A DNA stretch of 64,000 nt, from assembly GCF_020881035.1 (NCBI RefSeq), contig NZ_JAJITC010000001.1, positions 558,001 through 622,000 on the forward strand, given 5' to 3'. Below the pieces are notes generated by a model that saw only the letters and a program-made list of their open reading frames with translations, did no database searches and had not been told where the DNA came from. Position 1 is the first letter of the stretch; the number at the start of each line of letters is the position of its first letter. This stretch comes from Paraburkholderia translucens (GTDB lineage Bacteria > Pseudomonadota > Gammaproteobacteria > Burkholderiales > Burkholderiaceae). Both the position numbers and the translations under genes were made by a program. Below, in pieces: positions 1 to 8,555 of this stretch.

Positions 1-1
1 A

Positions 2-1483
2 TCAGGCCGGCACGACAGCCCGTCGCGGCGCTACCGCCGACACCGCGAAGCTCACGACGATATTGGCAGCCAGTGCGATCAGGCCGATATACAGCGGATA
101 GTTCTCGTGGCCGAAATGCAGCCCATACACCGGCTTGAGCCCTTGCGAAATCGCGAGGCCCGTGCCGAGCGCGATACCGACGAGCCAGCCGACGAACAGA
201 CCCTGCGTGTTCAGACGACGCGTGTACAGCGAGAACACGACGGCCGGGAAAATCTGCAGAATCCACACGCCGCCGAGCAGTTGCAGATCGATCGCGTACT
301 GCGTCGGCAGGAACACGATGAACAGCAGCGCACCGAACTTGACGACCAGCGAGACGATCTTCGCATTGGCCGCTTCCGCTTGCGGCGTGATGTTCGGCGA
401 CACCAGCGGACGCCACAGATTACGCGTGAACAGATTCGCCGCGCCGATCGACATGATCGCGGCCGGCACCAGCGCGCTGATCGCAATCGCGGCGGCAGCG
501 AAGCCGACGAACCACGACGGGAACAGCGTGTTGAACAGGGCCGGCACCACGTCGCTCGGCGACTTCACGTTCACGCCTGCTGCGATCGCCATATAGCCGA
601 GCAGCGCGATCAGGCCAAGCAGCACCGTGTAGGCGGGCAGGAAGATCGCGTTTTTGCGCACCGTCTTCGCCGACGCCGAGGACAGCACCGCCGTCATCGT
701 ATGCGGATACATGAACGCGGCGAGCGCCGAGCCGAGCGCGAGCGATGCGAACGCGGTGTACTGGGTCGGCTTCAGCAGGATGCCGGTCGCGCCGCCCTTC
801 GCCTGGAAGTGCGCATCCGCCAGTTCAAACACGTGCCCATAGCCGCCGAGTTTCACCGGAATCAGCCATACCGCCGCGATCACCACGATATAGATCATGA
901 TGTCCTTGACGAACGCGATCATCGCCGGGGCGCGCAGGCCGCTCGCGTACGTGTACAGCGCGAGGATCACGAACGCGACGATCAGCGGCGTTTCGCCGCT
1001 CACGCCGAGCCCCTTGATCACGACCTGCATGCCGACCAGTTGCAGCGCGATATACGGCATCGTCGCGACGATACCGGTCAGCGCGACGGCCGCCGGGAAC
1101 CACTTGCCGCCGTACTCGCCATGCACATAGTCCGCCGCCGTGATGTGGTTGCGCGCATGCGCGACCTTCCACAGTTTCGGCATCACCGCGAACACGAACG
1201 GATAAACGATGATCGTGTACGGCAGCGCGAAGAAGCCATACGCGCCCACCGAATAAACGAGCGCGGGCACCGCGATTACCGTATACGCGGTGTAGAAATC
1301 GCCGCCGACGAGGAACCACGAAATGACCGTGCCGAACTGCCGGCCGCCCAGGCCCCACTCGTGCAACTGCGTCAGATCGCCGCGCTTCCAGCGCGCGGCA
1401 AAAAAGCCGATCACCGTGACGAGCACGAAGAACGCGATGAAAACCGTCATCGCAACCGGGTTCACAGGATTGAGTTCGCTCAT
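2..1483 (-). CDS. mctP: Monocarboxylate permease, sodium:solute symporter family (MctP-like)
   Basis: Inner-membrane SSS-family symporter of 493 residues with about 13 hydrophobic segments. The early GLGGRQFG-T-x-SWFLVGGDFYTAYT region is typical of this family. MctP homologues import lactate, pyruvate, propionate and other short monocarboxylates. I chose the ATG at 1483 because it overlaps the stop of the upstream DUF3311 gene (ATGA, 1480-1483), as expected for translational coupling. An in-frame start at 1534 would run back into that gene. The stop lies at positions 2-4, so the gene is complete. A divergent histidine kinase/regulator pair (1916-3981) fits the MctSR arrangement known for rhizobial mctP. 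The family is sure; the substrate is inferred. Confidence 0.88.
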   Translation of the reverse strand: MSELNPVNPVAMTVFIAFFVLVTVIGFFAARWKRGDLTQLHEWGLGGRQFGTVISWFLVGGDFYTAYTVIAVPALVYSVGAYGFFALPYTIIVYPFVFAVMPKLWKVAHARNHITAADYVHGEYGGKWFPAAVALTGIVATMPYIALQLVGMQVVIKGLGVSGETPLIVAFVILALYTYASGLRAPAMIAFVKDIMIYIVVIAAVWLIPVKLGGYGHVFELADAHFQAKGGATGILLKPTQYTAFASLALGSALAAFMYPHTMTAVLSSASAKTVRKNAIFLPAYTVLLGLIALLGYMAIAAGVNVKSPSDVVPALFNTLFPSWFVGFAAAAIAISALVPAAIMSIGAANLFTRNLWRPLVSPNITPQAEAANAKIVSLVVKFGALLFIVFLPTQYAIDLQLLGGVWILQIFPAVVFSLYTRRLNTQGLFVGWLVGIALGTGLAISQGLKPVYGLHFGHENYPLYIGLIALAANIVVSFAVSAVAPRRAVVPA

Positions 1484-1677
1484 TTGAGACCTCGATACAC
1501 GATGTAAATCAGCAAAGAGGTCAACGGCACCCACAGAAACTGATACCAGTAGAAGAAAGGAAAGCCCGCGAGCGGCGGATGCGTGTCGTTATAGAACGGC
1601 AGCCACAGCAGCGCGATATAAGGGATCAGCAAAATGAGCCAGAGCCATGAACGGCCGGCCGGGGGGGAGGTCTCCAC
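1480..1677 (-). CDS. DUF3311 small membrane protein, partner of the permease
   Basis: 65-residue protein with two hydrophobic segments (about residues 9-26 and 41-60) and the central LLWLPFYN / FPFFYWYQ signature of DUF3311. Proteins of this family commonly precede SSS permeases and may be accessory subunits. I chose the GTG start at 1677 because an AGGAG Shine-Dalgarno sits about six bases upstream and the protein then has the family's usual length. A longer in-frame ATG at 1863 would add about 60 residues with no family character. Its stop overlaps the permease start by four bases. Confidence 0.75.
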   Translation of the reverse strand: METSPPAGRSWLWLILLIPYIALLWLPFYNDTHPPLAGFPFFYWYQFLWVPLTSLLIYIVYRGLK

Positions 1678-1863
1678 GAACGTCTCCTGAGTAATTATCG
1701 ACAGCACGCGCGATGGCTCGTGGCCCGGCGCGCGGATGCCCGGTTGCCTGAGATCAGGCGGGAAAACGGGGAACGCCGCATACTTGCCCGCCAGGCGCAG
1801 CGCAGCGCGGTATACGACGGGCATGTAGTATTCGCCTTCACGCGTTTCCTTACAAGCGCGCAA

Positions 1864-1894
1864 CTACGTAAGCCGGCTACGTAATAATACGTAG
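1864..1894. promoter_or_regulatory. Three TACGTA elements between divergent permease and two-component genes
   Basis: The self-complementary hexamer TACGTA occurs at 1865-1870, 1878-1883 and 1888-1893, centre spacings of 13 and 10 bp. The outer copies extend to CTACGTA and TACGTAG. They sit just before the kinase start and upstream of the DUF3311/permease transcript. Binding by the NarL-type regulator encoded at 3328-3981 is an inference. Confidence 0.45.
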
Positions 1895-1915
1895 CCTGTC
1901 AGCCGGTTTTCGACG

Positions 1916-3331
1916 ATGAAACTCAAAGCAAAGATTGTGTTGCTCGCGATCGTGCCCTTCCTGGTCTCGATCGTCAGCATCGAGACGGGCGTGCGCCGCG
2001 AAGCCACGGCGCTCGCCGAGCGGCAGCACGCGACCACCCAGGCCGCGTACATGGCGAGCAAGGAGATCGAGCTCAAGCACTATGTCGAACTGGCTACCAC
2101 CGCGATCGCGCCGCTCTACGAAGCGGGCCGCGAGAATGCGCGCGACGACGCGCTGTTGCGCACGCGCGCCCTCGATATGCTCGAAAAAATGAATTTCGGC
2201 AAGGACGGTTATTTCTTCGTCTATGACATGCACGGCCGCTCGCTGATGCATCCGCGCGAGCCGGATCTGGTGGGCCGCGATCTGTGGTCGTTGCGCGATA
2301 GCCAGGGCACGCCGACGATCCAGCGACTGCTCGCCGCGGCCGCGCGCGGCGGCGGCTCCGTGCGCTACCTGTGGCATCGTCCGTCGACCGGCAAGGTCGA
2401 GTCGAAACTCGGCTACGTGGTGCCGCTCGAGCGCTGGGGCTGGATGCTCGGCACCGGCATCTATCTCGACGACGTCGACACCGCGCTCGCGCATATCGAC
2501 GCCGAGGCCGCGGCCAATATCGATCGAACGATGCGGTGGATCGACGCGATCGCGTTGGCCGGCCTCGCGGTGATCGCGCTGTGCGCGCTCGTGCTGAACG
2601 TCACCGAATATCGCAGCGCCGACGCGAAACTGAAGCGGCTCGCGCAGCAGGTCGTCGAATCGCAGGAAAACGAACGCGCGCGCCTGTCGCGCGAATTGCA
2701 TGACGGCATCAGCCAGATGATGGTGTCCGTGAAGCTGCTGCTCGAATCGGCGCTCGCGCGACTCGAACGCGGCGAGGCGCGCGAGCCCGCCGCCGAAGCC
2801 GCATTGTCCACCGGACTCGCGCGGCTCGGCGAGACGCTGCGCGAAGTCCGGCGCATCTCTCACGCGCTGCGTCCGTCGATGCTCGACGATCTCGGCGTCG
2901 CGGCCGCCCTCGAACAGCTAACGCGCGAACTCAGCGACGAGTCCGGCATCACGATCGGCTTCACGCAGGTCGCGCACACTCATGCGGCCACGTTGCCCGA
3001 GGGGGTCAACACCGTGCTGTTTCGCATCGCGCAGGAAGCGCTGACGAACATCGTGCGGCACGCGCAGGCGTCGAGCGCGGCGCTGGCGCTCGAAGTATCG
3101 CGCGATGCCGTCATGCTGACGATTTCCGACAACGGCCGCGGCTTCGACGCGACCGACGCATTCGTCGGCGGACGCGAAGGTGTCGGGCTGCGCAACATGC
3201 GCGAACGGCTGGAAGCACTCGGCGGCACGCTGTCGTTGAGCTCGCAGCCTGGCCACACCGTCGTCACCGCGCGCGTGCCGCTGCAAACGACGCACGCATC
3301 GGCGCCGTCCCTGCAGGAAATCTCTTCATGA
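1916..3331 (+). CDS. Cache-domain sensor histidine kinase (NarL-partner type)
   Basis: 471-residue membrane kinase. A first transmembrane segment (about residues 5-23) is followed by a periplasmic single-cache region containing GKDGYFFVYD and YVVPLERWGWMLGTG. A second transmembrane segment lies near 205-228. The HisKA_3 dimerisation part has the phospho-acceptor His262 in RELHDGISQ, followed by an HATPase with DNGRGF and GVGLRNMRERLEALGG. The stop overlaps the regulator start (ATGA, 3328-3331), so the pair is co-translated. Divergence from the permease suggests it senses monocarboxylates and controls their uptake, as described for MctSR in Rhizobium; that role is inferred. No clear Shine-Dalgarno precedes the ATG. 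Confidence 0.88.
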   Translation: MKLKAKIVLLAIVPFLVSIVSIETGVRREATALAERQHATTQAAYMASKEIELKHYVELATTAIAPLYEAGRENARDDALLRTRALDMLEKMNFGKDGYFFVYDMHGRSLMHPREPDLVGRDLWSLRDSQGTPTIQRLLAAAARGGGSVRYLWHRPSTGKVESKLGYVVPLERWGWMLGTGIYLDDVDTALAHIDAEAAANIDRTMRWIDAIALAGLAVIALCALVLNVTEYRSADAKLKRLAQQVVESQENERARLSRELHDGISQMMVSVKLLLESALARLERGEAREPAAEAALSTGLARLGETLREVRRISHALRPSMLDDLGVAAALEQLTRELSDESGITIGFTQVAHTHAATLPEGVNTVLFRIAQEALTNIVRHAQASSAALALEVSRDAVMLTISDNGRGFDATDAFVGGREGVGLRNMRERLEALGGTLSLSSQPGHTVVTARVPLQTTHASAPSLQEISS

Positions 3332-3981
3332 ACGACACGTCCTCTTCTTCCATTGCGCGTCTGCTGCTCGTCGACGATCATCCGCTCGTGCGCGACGGGC
3401 TGCGTGCACGCCTCGAAGCAGTGCGCCATTTCGAAGTGGTCGGCGAAGCGGGCGACGCGCAGGAAGCGCTCGCGCTCGCCGAACGGCAGTCGCCGCATCT
3501 GGCGCTGATGGATGTCGGCATGAAAAGCGGCATGAACGGCATCGCGCTGGCAGGCCTTTTTCACGAGCGTTTCCCGGCGATTCGCGTGCTGATGCTCTCG
3601 ATGCACGACAACCTCGAATACGTCACACAGGCGGTGCGCGCGGGCGCGAGCGGCTATGTGCTGAAAGATTCGCCCGCGCTCGAAATCATTCAGGCGATCG
3701 GCGCGGTGCTCGACGGCAAGACGTTCTTCAGCGCGGAGATCAGCGCGCGGCTGATCCAGGCGTCGGCGACGCAATCGCCGGTCGAACGTTTGACGCCGCG
3801 CGAGCGCGATATTCTCGATGCGCTTGCCGAAGGGCTGTCGAGCAAGCAGATCGCGCAGCGCAACGATCTGTCGGTGCGGACCGTGGAAACGCATCGGCTG
3901 AATCTGAAGCGCAAGCTCGATATTGAAGGGCAGGCGGAGTTGATCAAGTTCGCGGTCGAGAATCGGCGCAACAAGCGCTGA
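3328..3981 (+). CDS. NarL/FixJ-family response regulator
   Basis: 217-residue two-domain regulator. The receiver has the acidic pair Asp16-Asp17 (LLLVDDHP), phospho-acceptor Asp62 (ALMDVGM), and the conserved Lys in GYVLKDSP. The C-terminal LuxR-type helix-turn-helix begins at LTPRERDIL and contains SSKQIAQRNDLSVRTVETHR. It overlaps the kinase gene by four bases and is its obvious partner. The likely targets are the divergent permease operon and the TACGTA repeats at 1864-1894 (inference). Confidence 0.9.
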   Translation: MNDTSSSSIARLLLVDDHPLVRDGLRARLEAVRHFEVVGEAGDAQEALALAERQSPHLALMDVGMKSGMNGIALAGLFHERFPAIRVLMLSMHDNLEYVTQAVRAGASGYVLKDSPALEIIQAIGAVLDGKTFFSAEISARLIQASATQSPVERLTPRERDILDALAEGLSSKQIAQRNDLSVRTVETHRLNLKRKLDIEGQAELIKFAVENRRNKR

Positions 3982-4031
3982 GCGGTGGGGCCGCGCGATA
4001 ATAGGCGCTCCACGCCCGGAGCGACGACACC

Positions 4032-4574
4032 ATGAAACGCGTGTTGGAACTGAGCCTCGCCGGCCTGGTGCTTTGCACGGCCACGGCTTACGTTTATGGC
4101 GAACCGGCGCGCGTCAATCGCGGCCACGATCCGTTCATGCAAATCTCCAAAGCAATCGCCGATTGCCCAACGCCGCTCGGTCCATTCGAAACCGAAAAGG
4201 AATGGCTCGCTGACAGCCATTACCGGATCGAGCGCGGCAATAGCTGTTGGATCGAAGGACGTTGCCGTTTGCCGAACGCGTATCAGTACGACGCGGAAAT
4301 CGCCGGGAGCGTGCAACGGCGTCTCGCGAACCTGAACGCCGCGACGCACTGGCGCGAACAGTCGACACTATGGCTCACGCTGCAACGCCGCTTCATTTAC
4401 GTCGAGGGCTGCGTCGCGCCAGGCTTCGACAAAAAAACCTTCCTTACCGAACTCGCGAAGACGGCGGACGTCGAGCGCGTGATCGACAATATGATCAGCG
4501 ATCCGCATGCCGCGCAACTGCCCTACCGCACGCAGGCGGACCCCGATAAGCCCGTGCTGAACCCCGGCAATTGA
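4032..4574 (+). CDS. Exported protein, possible BON-like domain
   Basis: 180-residue protein with an N-terminal signal sequence (MKRVLELSLAGLVLCTATAY) and four later cysteines that could form disulfides. The central part, with IAGSVQRRLANLNAAT and a following WLTLQRRFIYVEGCV strand, resembles the pattern of BON (bacterial OsmY and nodulation) domains, but the match is weak. A GGAG sits about nine bases before the ATG. It stands between the two-component genes and the sulfatase operon, in the same direction, separated from the latter by 132 bases. Function unknown. Confidence 0.7.
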   Translation: MKRVLELSLAGLVLCTATAYVYGEPARVNRGHDPFMQISKAIADCPTPLGPFETEKEWLADSHYRIERGNSCWIEGRCRLPNAYQYDAEIAGSVQRRLANLNAATHWREQSTLWLTLQRRFIYVEGCVAPGFDKKTFLTELAKTADVERVIDNMISDPHAAQLPYRTQADPDKPVLNPGN

Positions 4575-4706
4575 TGCGGTGCGCGACGGCATCTTGCCAA
4601 TGCGATCTATATCGACAAAGGTCGATAGCAACGCAGAAATCGTTCGTTTGGCCTTGGCGACGTCATTGCTAACATCGGCGGCCCAACCATACGGTTCGCA
4701 ATAACA

Positions 4707-6665
4707 ATGACGACATTCCGATTTCGCCGTCCCGACTTTCGCCCTTCATTTCGCGTTGGCTTGATCGGCGCCGCCGTCGCGAGCTTCGTCATGCTCGCCT
4801 CGTGCGGCAGCGACAATCTGGCCGACCCGACACCGACCCCTGTCGTCGCGCAGAAGCGGCCCAACATTCTCTACATCATGGCCGACGATCTCGGCTACTC
4901 CGACATCCACGCGTTCGGCGGCGAAATCAACACGCCCAACCTCGATGCGCTCGTACAGACCGGCCGCATCCTGACGAATCACCACGTGGGCACCGTCTGC
5001 GCGATTACACGTTCGATGCTCATCTCTGGCACCGACCACCACCTGGTCGGCGAAGGCACGATGGGCGTGCCGACCGACGAGCGCAAAGGACTGCCCGGCT
5101 ATGAAGGCTATCTGAACGACCGCGCGCTATCGGTCGCGCAATTGCTGAAGGACGGCGGCTATCACACCTACATGGCCGGCAAGTGGCACATCGGCTCGGG
5201 CATCGTCGGCAGCGCGACAGGCAGTGGGCAGACGCCGGACCAATGGGGCTTCGAGCACAGCTACGCGCTGCTCGGCGGCGCCGCGACCAATCACTTCGCG
5301 CACGAGCCGGCCGGCTCGAAGAACTACACCCAAGACGGTAAGTACGTGCAGCCGGGCCAGCCGGGACAACCGGGCGGCACGGGCGGCAGCCCGGCGGTGT
5401 TCTATTCGACCGACTTCTACACGCAGCGGCTGATCTCGTACATCGATTCGAACAAGGGCGACGGCAAGCCGTTCTTCGCGTACGCGGCCTATACATCGCC
5501 GCACTGGCCTCTGCAGGTGCCCGAACCCTATCTGCACAACTACGTCGGCAAATACGATGCCGGCTACGATGCGATCCGGGATGCGCGTGTCGCGCGGCAG
5601 AAAGCGCTCGGCATCATTCCACAGGACTTCGTGCCATACGGCGGCGCCTCCGAAACGCTGGCGGCGAGTCCGGCCACCGCGAACAACGGAACCGCGAACG
5701 CGAAATACGTGAGCGCCGTGCACAGCGCCGCGCAGGGCTACAGCGATTACGGCCCCGGCTATGTGAGCAAGAAGTGGGACAGCCTGTCACCGGCCGAGAA
5801 GAAAGCGCAGGCGCGCTACATGGAAATCTACGCGGGCATGGTCGAGAACCTCGATCACAACATTGGTCTGCTAATCCAGCATCTGAAGGACATCGGCGAA
5901 TACGACAACACGTTCATCATGTTCCAGTCGGATAACGGCGCCGAAGGCTGGCCGATCGATTCCGGCGCCGACCCCACAGCCACCGATACCGCAAACGCGA
6001 CCGATCCGACCTACTCGCAACTCGGCACGGACAACGGCAAGCAAAACGCGCAACGTCTGCAATACGGCTTGCGCTGGGCCGAAGTCAGCGCGACGCCGTT
6101 CCGCCTGACCAAGGGTTATTCGGGCGAGGGCGGCGTGTCGGCGCCGTTGATCGTGCATCTGCCGGGACAGACTGAGCAAAAGCCGACCCTGCGCGAATTC
6201 ACGCACGTGACGGACAACACCGCGACATTCCTCGCGATTGCGCAGATTGCGCCGCCGACCACACCGGCCCCCGCCCTGATCAATACCCTGACCGGCGTCG
6301 ATCAGAACAAGGGCAAGGTGGTCTACAACAACCGCTACGTATATCCGATCACCGGGCAATCGCTGCTGCCGCTGCTTAAAGATCAGAGCACGGCACCGGT
6401 GCATAGCGCGTCGTTCGGCGACGAAGCGTACGGTCGCGGCTACCTGCGCAGCGCCGACGGACGCTGGAAAGCATTGTGGACGGAACCGCCGCTCGGTCCT
6501 GTCGACGGGCACTGGGAACTGTATGACATGAGCGCCGATCGCGGCGAAACGCAGGACGTGTCCACGCAGAACCAGTCGATCATCGACGGTCTCGTTCAAC
6601 AGTGGAACGACTATATGACGAGCGTGGGCGGCGTCGAGCCGCTGCGTCCGAAGGGCTATTACTGA
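4707..6665 (+). CDS. Lipoprotein arylsulfatase with atypical C-A-I-T-R motif
   Basis: 652-residue sulfatase of the alkaline-phosphatase superfamily. The N-terminus is a lipoprotein signal with the lipobox LASC (Cys33), so it should be membrane-anchored in the periplasm. Metal-binding Asp60-Asp61 lie in NILYIMADDLGYSD. GKWHIG and the FQSDNGAEGWP region are also sulfatase signatures. The nucleophile site is C98-A-I-T-R102, followed by SMLISGTDHH. The usual motif is C/S-x-P/A-x-R, so Ile at the third position is unusual. Such enzymes release sulfate from sulfate esters after the Cys is oxidised to formylglycine; the next gene encodes the matching oxidase family. No clear ribosome site is visible before the ATG. 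Confidence 0.88.
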   Translation: MTTFRFRRPDFRPSFRVGLIGAAVASFVMLASCGSDNLADPTPTPVVAQKRPNILYIMADDLGYSDIHAFGGEINTPNLDALVQTGRILTNHHVGTVCAITRSMLISGTDHHLVGEGTMGVPTDERKGLPGYEGYLNDRALSVAQLLKDGGYHTYMAGKWHIGSGIVGSATGSGQTPDQWGFEHSYALLGGAATNHFAHEPAGSKNYTQDGKYVQPGQPGQPGGTGGSPAVFYSTDFYTQRLISYIDSNKGDGKPFFAYAAYTSPHWPLQVPEPYLHNYVGKYDAGYDAIRDARVARQKALGIIPQDFVPYGGASETLAASPATANNGTANAKYVSAVHSAAQGYSDYGPGYVSKKWDSLSPAEKKAQARYMEIYAGMVENLDHNIGLLIQHLKDIGEYDNTFIMFQSDNGAEGWPIDSGADPTATDTANATDPTYSQLGTDNGKQNAQRLQYGLRWAEVSATPFRLTKGYSGEGGVSAPLIVHLPGQTEQKPTLREFTHVTDNTATFLAIAQIAPPTTPAPALINTLTGVDQNKGKVVYNNRYVYPITGQSLLPLLKDQSTAPVHSASFGDEAYGRGYLRSADGRWKALWTEPPLGPVDGHWELYDMSADRGETQDVSTQNQSIIDGLVQQWNDYMTSVGGVEPLRPKGYY

Positions 6666-6672
6666 GCACACG

Positions 6673-7764
6673 ATGGCGTTTTCATTCAAGCTCAAGGGCG
6701 GCGTGGCGCTGTATGCCGCGTACGCCGCGATCGCGGCGGCTGCGTTCGCCGTCGCGTTTGCCGCGCCTTCCATCAGCGCGGTGAGCGCAGCCGTCTTTGG
6801 CGAACGTCCGTCCAGCGCATTCGACAACCTCAATCGCTCGCGTCCCCTCGCCGCGCTCGGCTCCGAACAGCAATGCGAGCGTTACTCGGGCTTGCCCGCG
6901 GGCTGGCGCGACGATCCGCAGGCCGGCATGGTACATCTGCATGGCGGCGACTTCGTGTTCGGCAGCAAGCTCGGCTACGAAGACGAACGTCCAGCCGGTG
7001 ACGGCAAGACACATGTCAACGGTTTCTGGATCGACCAGACCGACGTCACGAATGCGCAGTTCGCCGCGTTCGTGCGCGCGACGGGCTACGTCAGCGATGC
7101 GGAGCGCCAGGGCGGCGCGGTGGTATTTCACACGCCGACGCACGATGAGATGGACGCGCGCGATCTCGCGTGGTGGAGCTGGGTCAAAGGCGCCGCGTGG
7201 AATCATCCGACGGGTCCCGGCAGCAATCTCGACGGCCTCATGAATCAACCGGTGACCATGGTCACGCAGGCCGATGCGCTCGCGTACGCGCACTGGCTGG
7301 GCCGCGATCTGCCGACCGAAGCCGAATGGGAATACGCGGGCAAAGCCGGCCATGAAGGCGCGGATCTCGACACCGCGCCGCGCGACGCGCACGGCAAGCC
7401 GAGCGCGAACTACTGGCAAGGCGTGTTTCCGGTGCTCAACACCGGCGAGGATGGTCACGTCGGCATCGCGCCCGTCGGGTGTTATGCGGCGAACGACTTC
7501 AAGCTCTACGACATGATCGGCAATGTGTGGGAATGGACCAAGGACGCGTATACCGGTCCGCATCAGTCACATACGAACGGCGATACCGCGGCCGTCGCGC
7601 CGCTCAGCCGCCGGCACGATACGCCGATGGTCATAAAAGGCGGCTCGTTCCTGTGCTCGCGTGACTATTGCGTCAGGTATCGCGCGGCGTCGCGCGAACA
7701 GCAGGAAGCGGACTTGCCGGCTTCGCACATTGGTTTTCGCACGGTGTCGAGGGATCCATCATGA
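6673..7764 (+). CDS. Exported formylglycine-generating enzyme homologue (SUMF1 family)
   Basis: 363-residue SUMF1/FGE-sulfatase-domain protein. It has GMVHLHGGDFVFGS at the domain start, LPTEAEWEYAGKAG, and NVWEWTKDAYTG. The C-terminal KGGSFLCSRDYCVRYR carries Cys328 and Cys333, spaced like the two catalytic cysteines of human FGE. This implies a true sulfatase-activating oxidase rather than a related EgtB/PvdO protein. Residues 8-35 form a hydrophobic signal or anchor, so it probably acts in the periplasm, next to the lipoprotein sulfatase encoded 7 bases upstream. Its stop overlaps the following gene (ATGA, 7761-7764). Confidence 0.87.
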   Translation: MAFSFKLKGGVALYAAYAAIAAAAFAVAFAAPSISAVSAAVFGERPSSAFDNLNRSRPLAALGSEQQCERYSGLPAGWRDDPQAGMVHLHGGDFVFGSKLGYEDERPAGDGKTHVNGFWIDQTDVTNAQFAAFVRATGYVSDAERQGGAVVFHTPTHDEMDARDLAWWSWVKGAAWNHPTGPGSNLDGLMNQPVTMVTQADALAYAHWLGRDLPTEAEWEYAGKAGHEGADLDTAPRDAHGKPSANYWQGVFPVLNTGEDGHVGIAPVGCYAANDFKLYDMIGNVWEWTKDAYTGPHQSHTNGDTAAVAPLSRRHDTPMVIKGGSFLCSRDYCVRYRAASREQQEADLPASHIGFRTVSRDPS

Positions 7765-8555
7765 AGCGACTGATCGTTGCCGCGCTTGCGCTCGCGGTGT
7801 TGCCTGCTTTGCTGCCTGAACGCCCGCACGCCGCATCGCGGCCGATCAGGGTCGGCGTGAGTTCGGGCGCGCAAGCGGAGATCATGAACGAAGTGCGCCG
7901 CGTCGCCGCGACCGAGGGCCTCGCGCTCGATGTCGTCGTATTCGATCAGCCTTCGCGGATCGACGCCGCGCTGGTCACGAAACAGATCGACGTCGCGAGC
8001 TTCGAAGACGAACCGGCACTCGAGGCGCAGCGCAAACGGCATGGCTATGCGCTGACAAGCGTGGCGACGACGATCACGTTTCCGGTCGCGCTGTACTCGC
8101 GCAAACTGAGGAACCTCGCGCAACTGGAACGCGGCGCGACGATCGCGATTCCCGACGACCCCGCAGGCACCGCACGCGCGCTGATCCTGCTGCAAAACGA
8201 AACGCTGTTGACGTTCCGCGACAGCGCCGGTCTGCATGCGACGCTCGCCGACATCACGAGCAACCGGCTCCGTCTGAAGATTCGCCAGGTGCCGCGCGCG
8301 CGTCTATACGACACGCTGAACAGCGTCGCATTCGCAGTGATCGACAGCGACACGGCGGCGCGCTCGGGTCTTCACCCGGCACGCGATGGCCTCAGTCTCG
8401 AAGACGCGCGCTCGCCGTATGCGAACGTACTGACCGTGCGCGACAGCGCTCGCCAGGATGCATGGGTCGGGCAACTGGTCGCCGCCTATCATTCGAACGA
8501 AGTCGCGCATTTCATTCTCACGCGATATCAGGACTCGGTGCGTCGGCCGTGGTGA
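7761..8555 (+). CDS. NlpA/MetQ-type periplasmic substrate-binding protein
   Basis: 264-residue exported protein. A cleavable signal (about residues 1-25) is followed by IRVGVSSGAQAEIMNEVRR and the MetQ-like signatures DVASFEDEPALEAQ, FPVALYSRKLRNLAQL, ATIAIPDDPAGTARALILLQ, and SPYANVLTVR. Family members bind methionine or related sulfur compounds for ABC import. There is no lipobox Cys, so it is probably soluble, and no ABC permease or ATPase lies next to it. The ATG overlaps the FGE gene by four bases and the stop overlaps the next gene. Together with the sulfatase this suggests capture of a sulfur compound (inference). Confidence 0.82.
   Translation: MKRLIVAALALAVLPALLPERPHAASRPIRVGVSSGAQAEIMNEVRRVAATEGLALDVVVFDQPSRIDAALVTKQIDVASFEDEPALEAQRKRHGYALTSVATTITFPVALYSRKLRNLAQLERGATIAIPDDPAGTARALILLQNETLLTFRDSAGLHATLADITSNRLRLKIRQVPRARLYDTLNSVAFAVIDSDTAARSGLHPARDGLSLEDARSPYANVLTVRDSARQDAWVGQLVAAYHSNEVAHFILTRYQDSVRRPW

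Noticed and set aside
107-1507. Long plus-strand open frames opposite the permease gene
   Set aside because: Arg/His/Glu-rich composition typical of antisense shadows of a GC-rich gene; no family likeness and a well-supported gene on the other strand.
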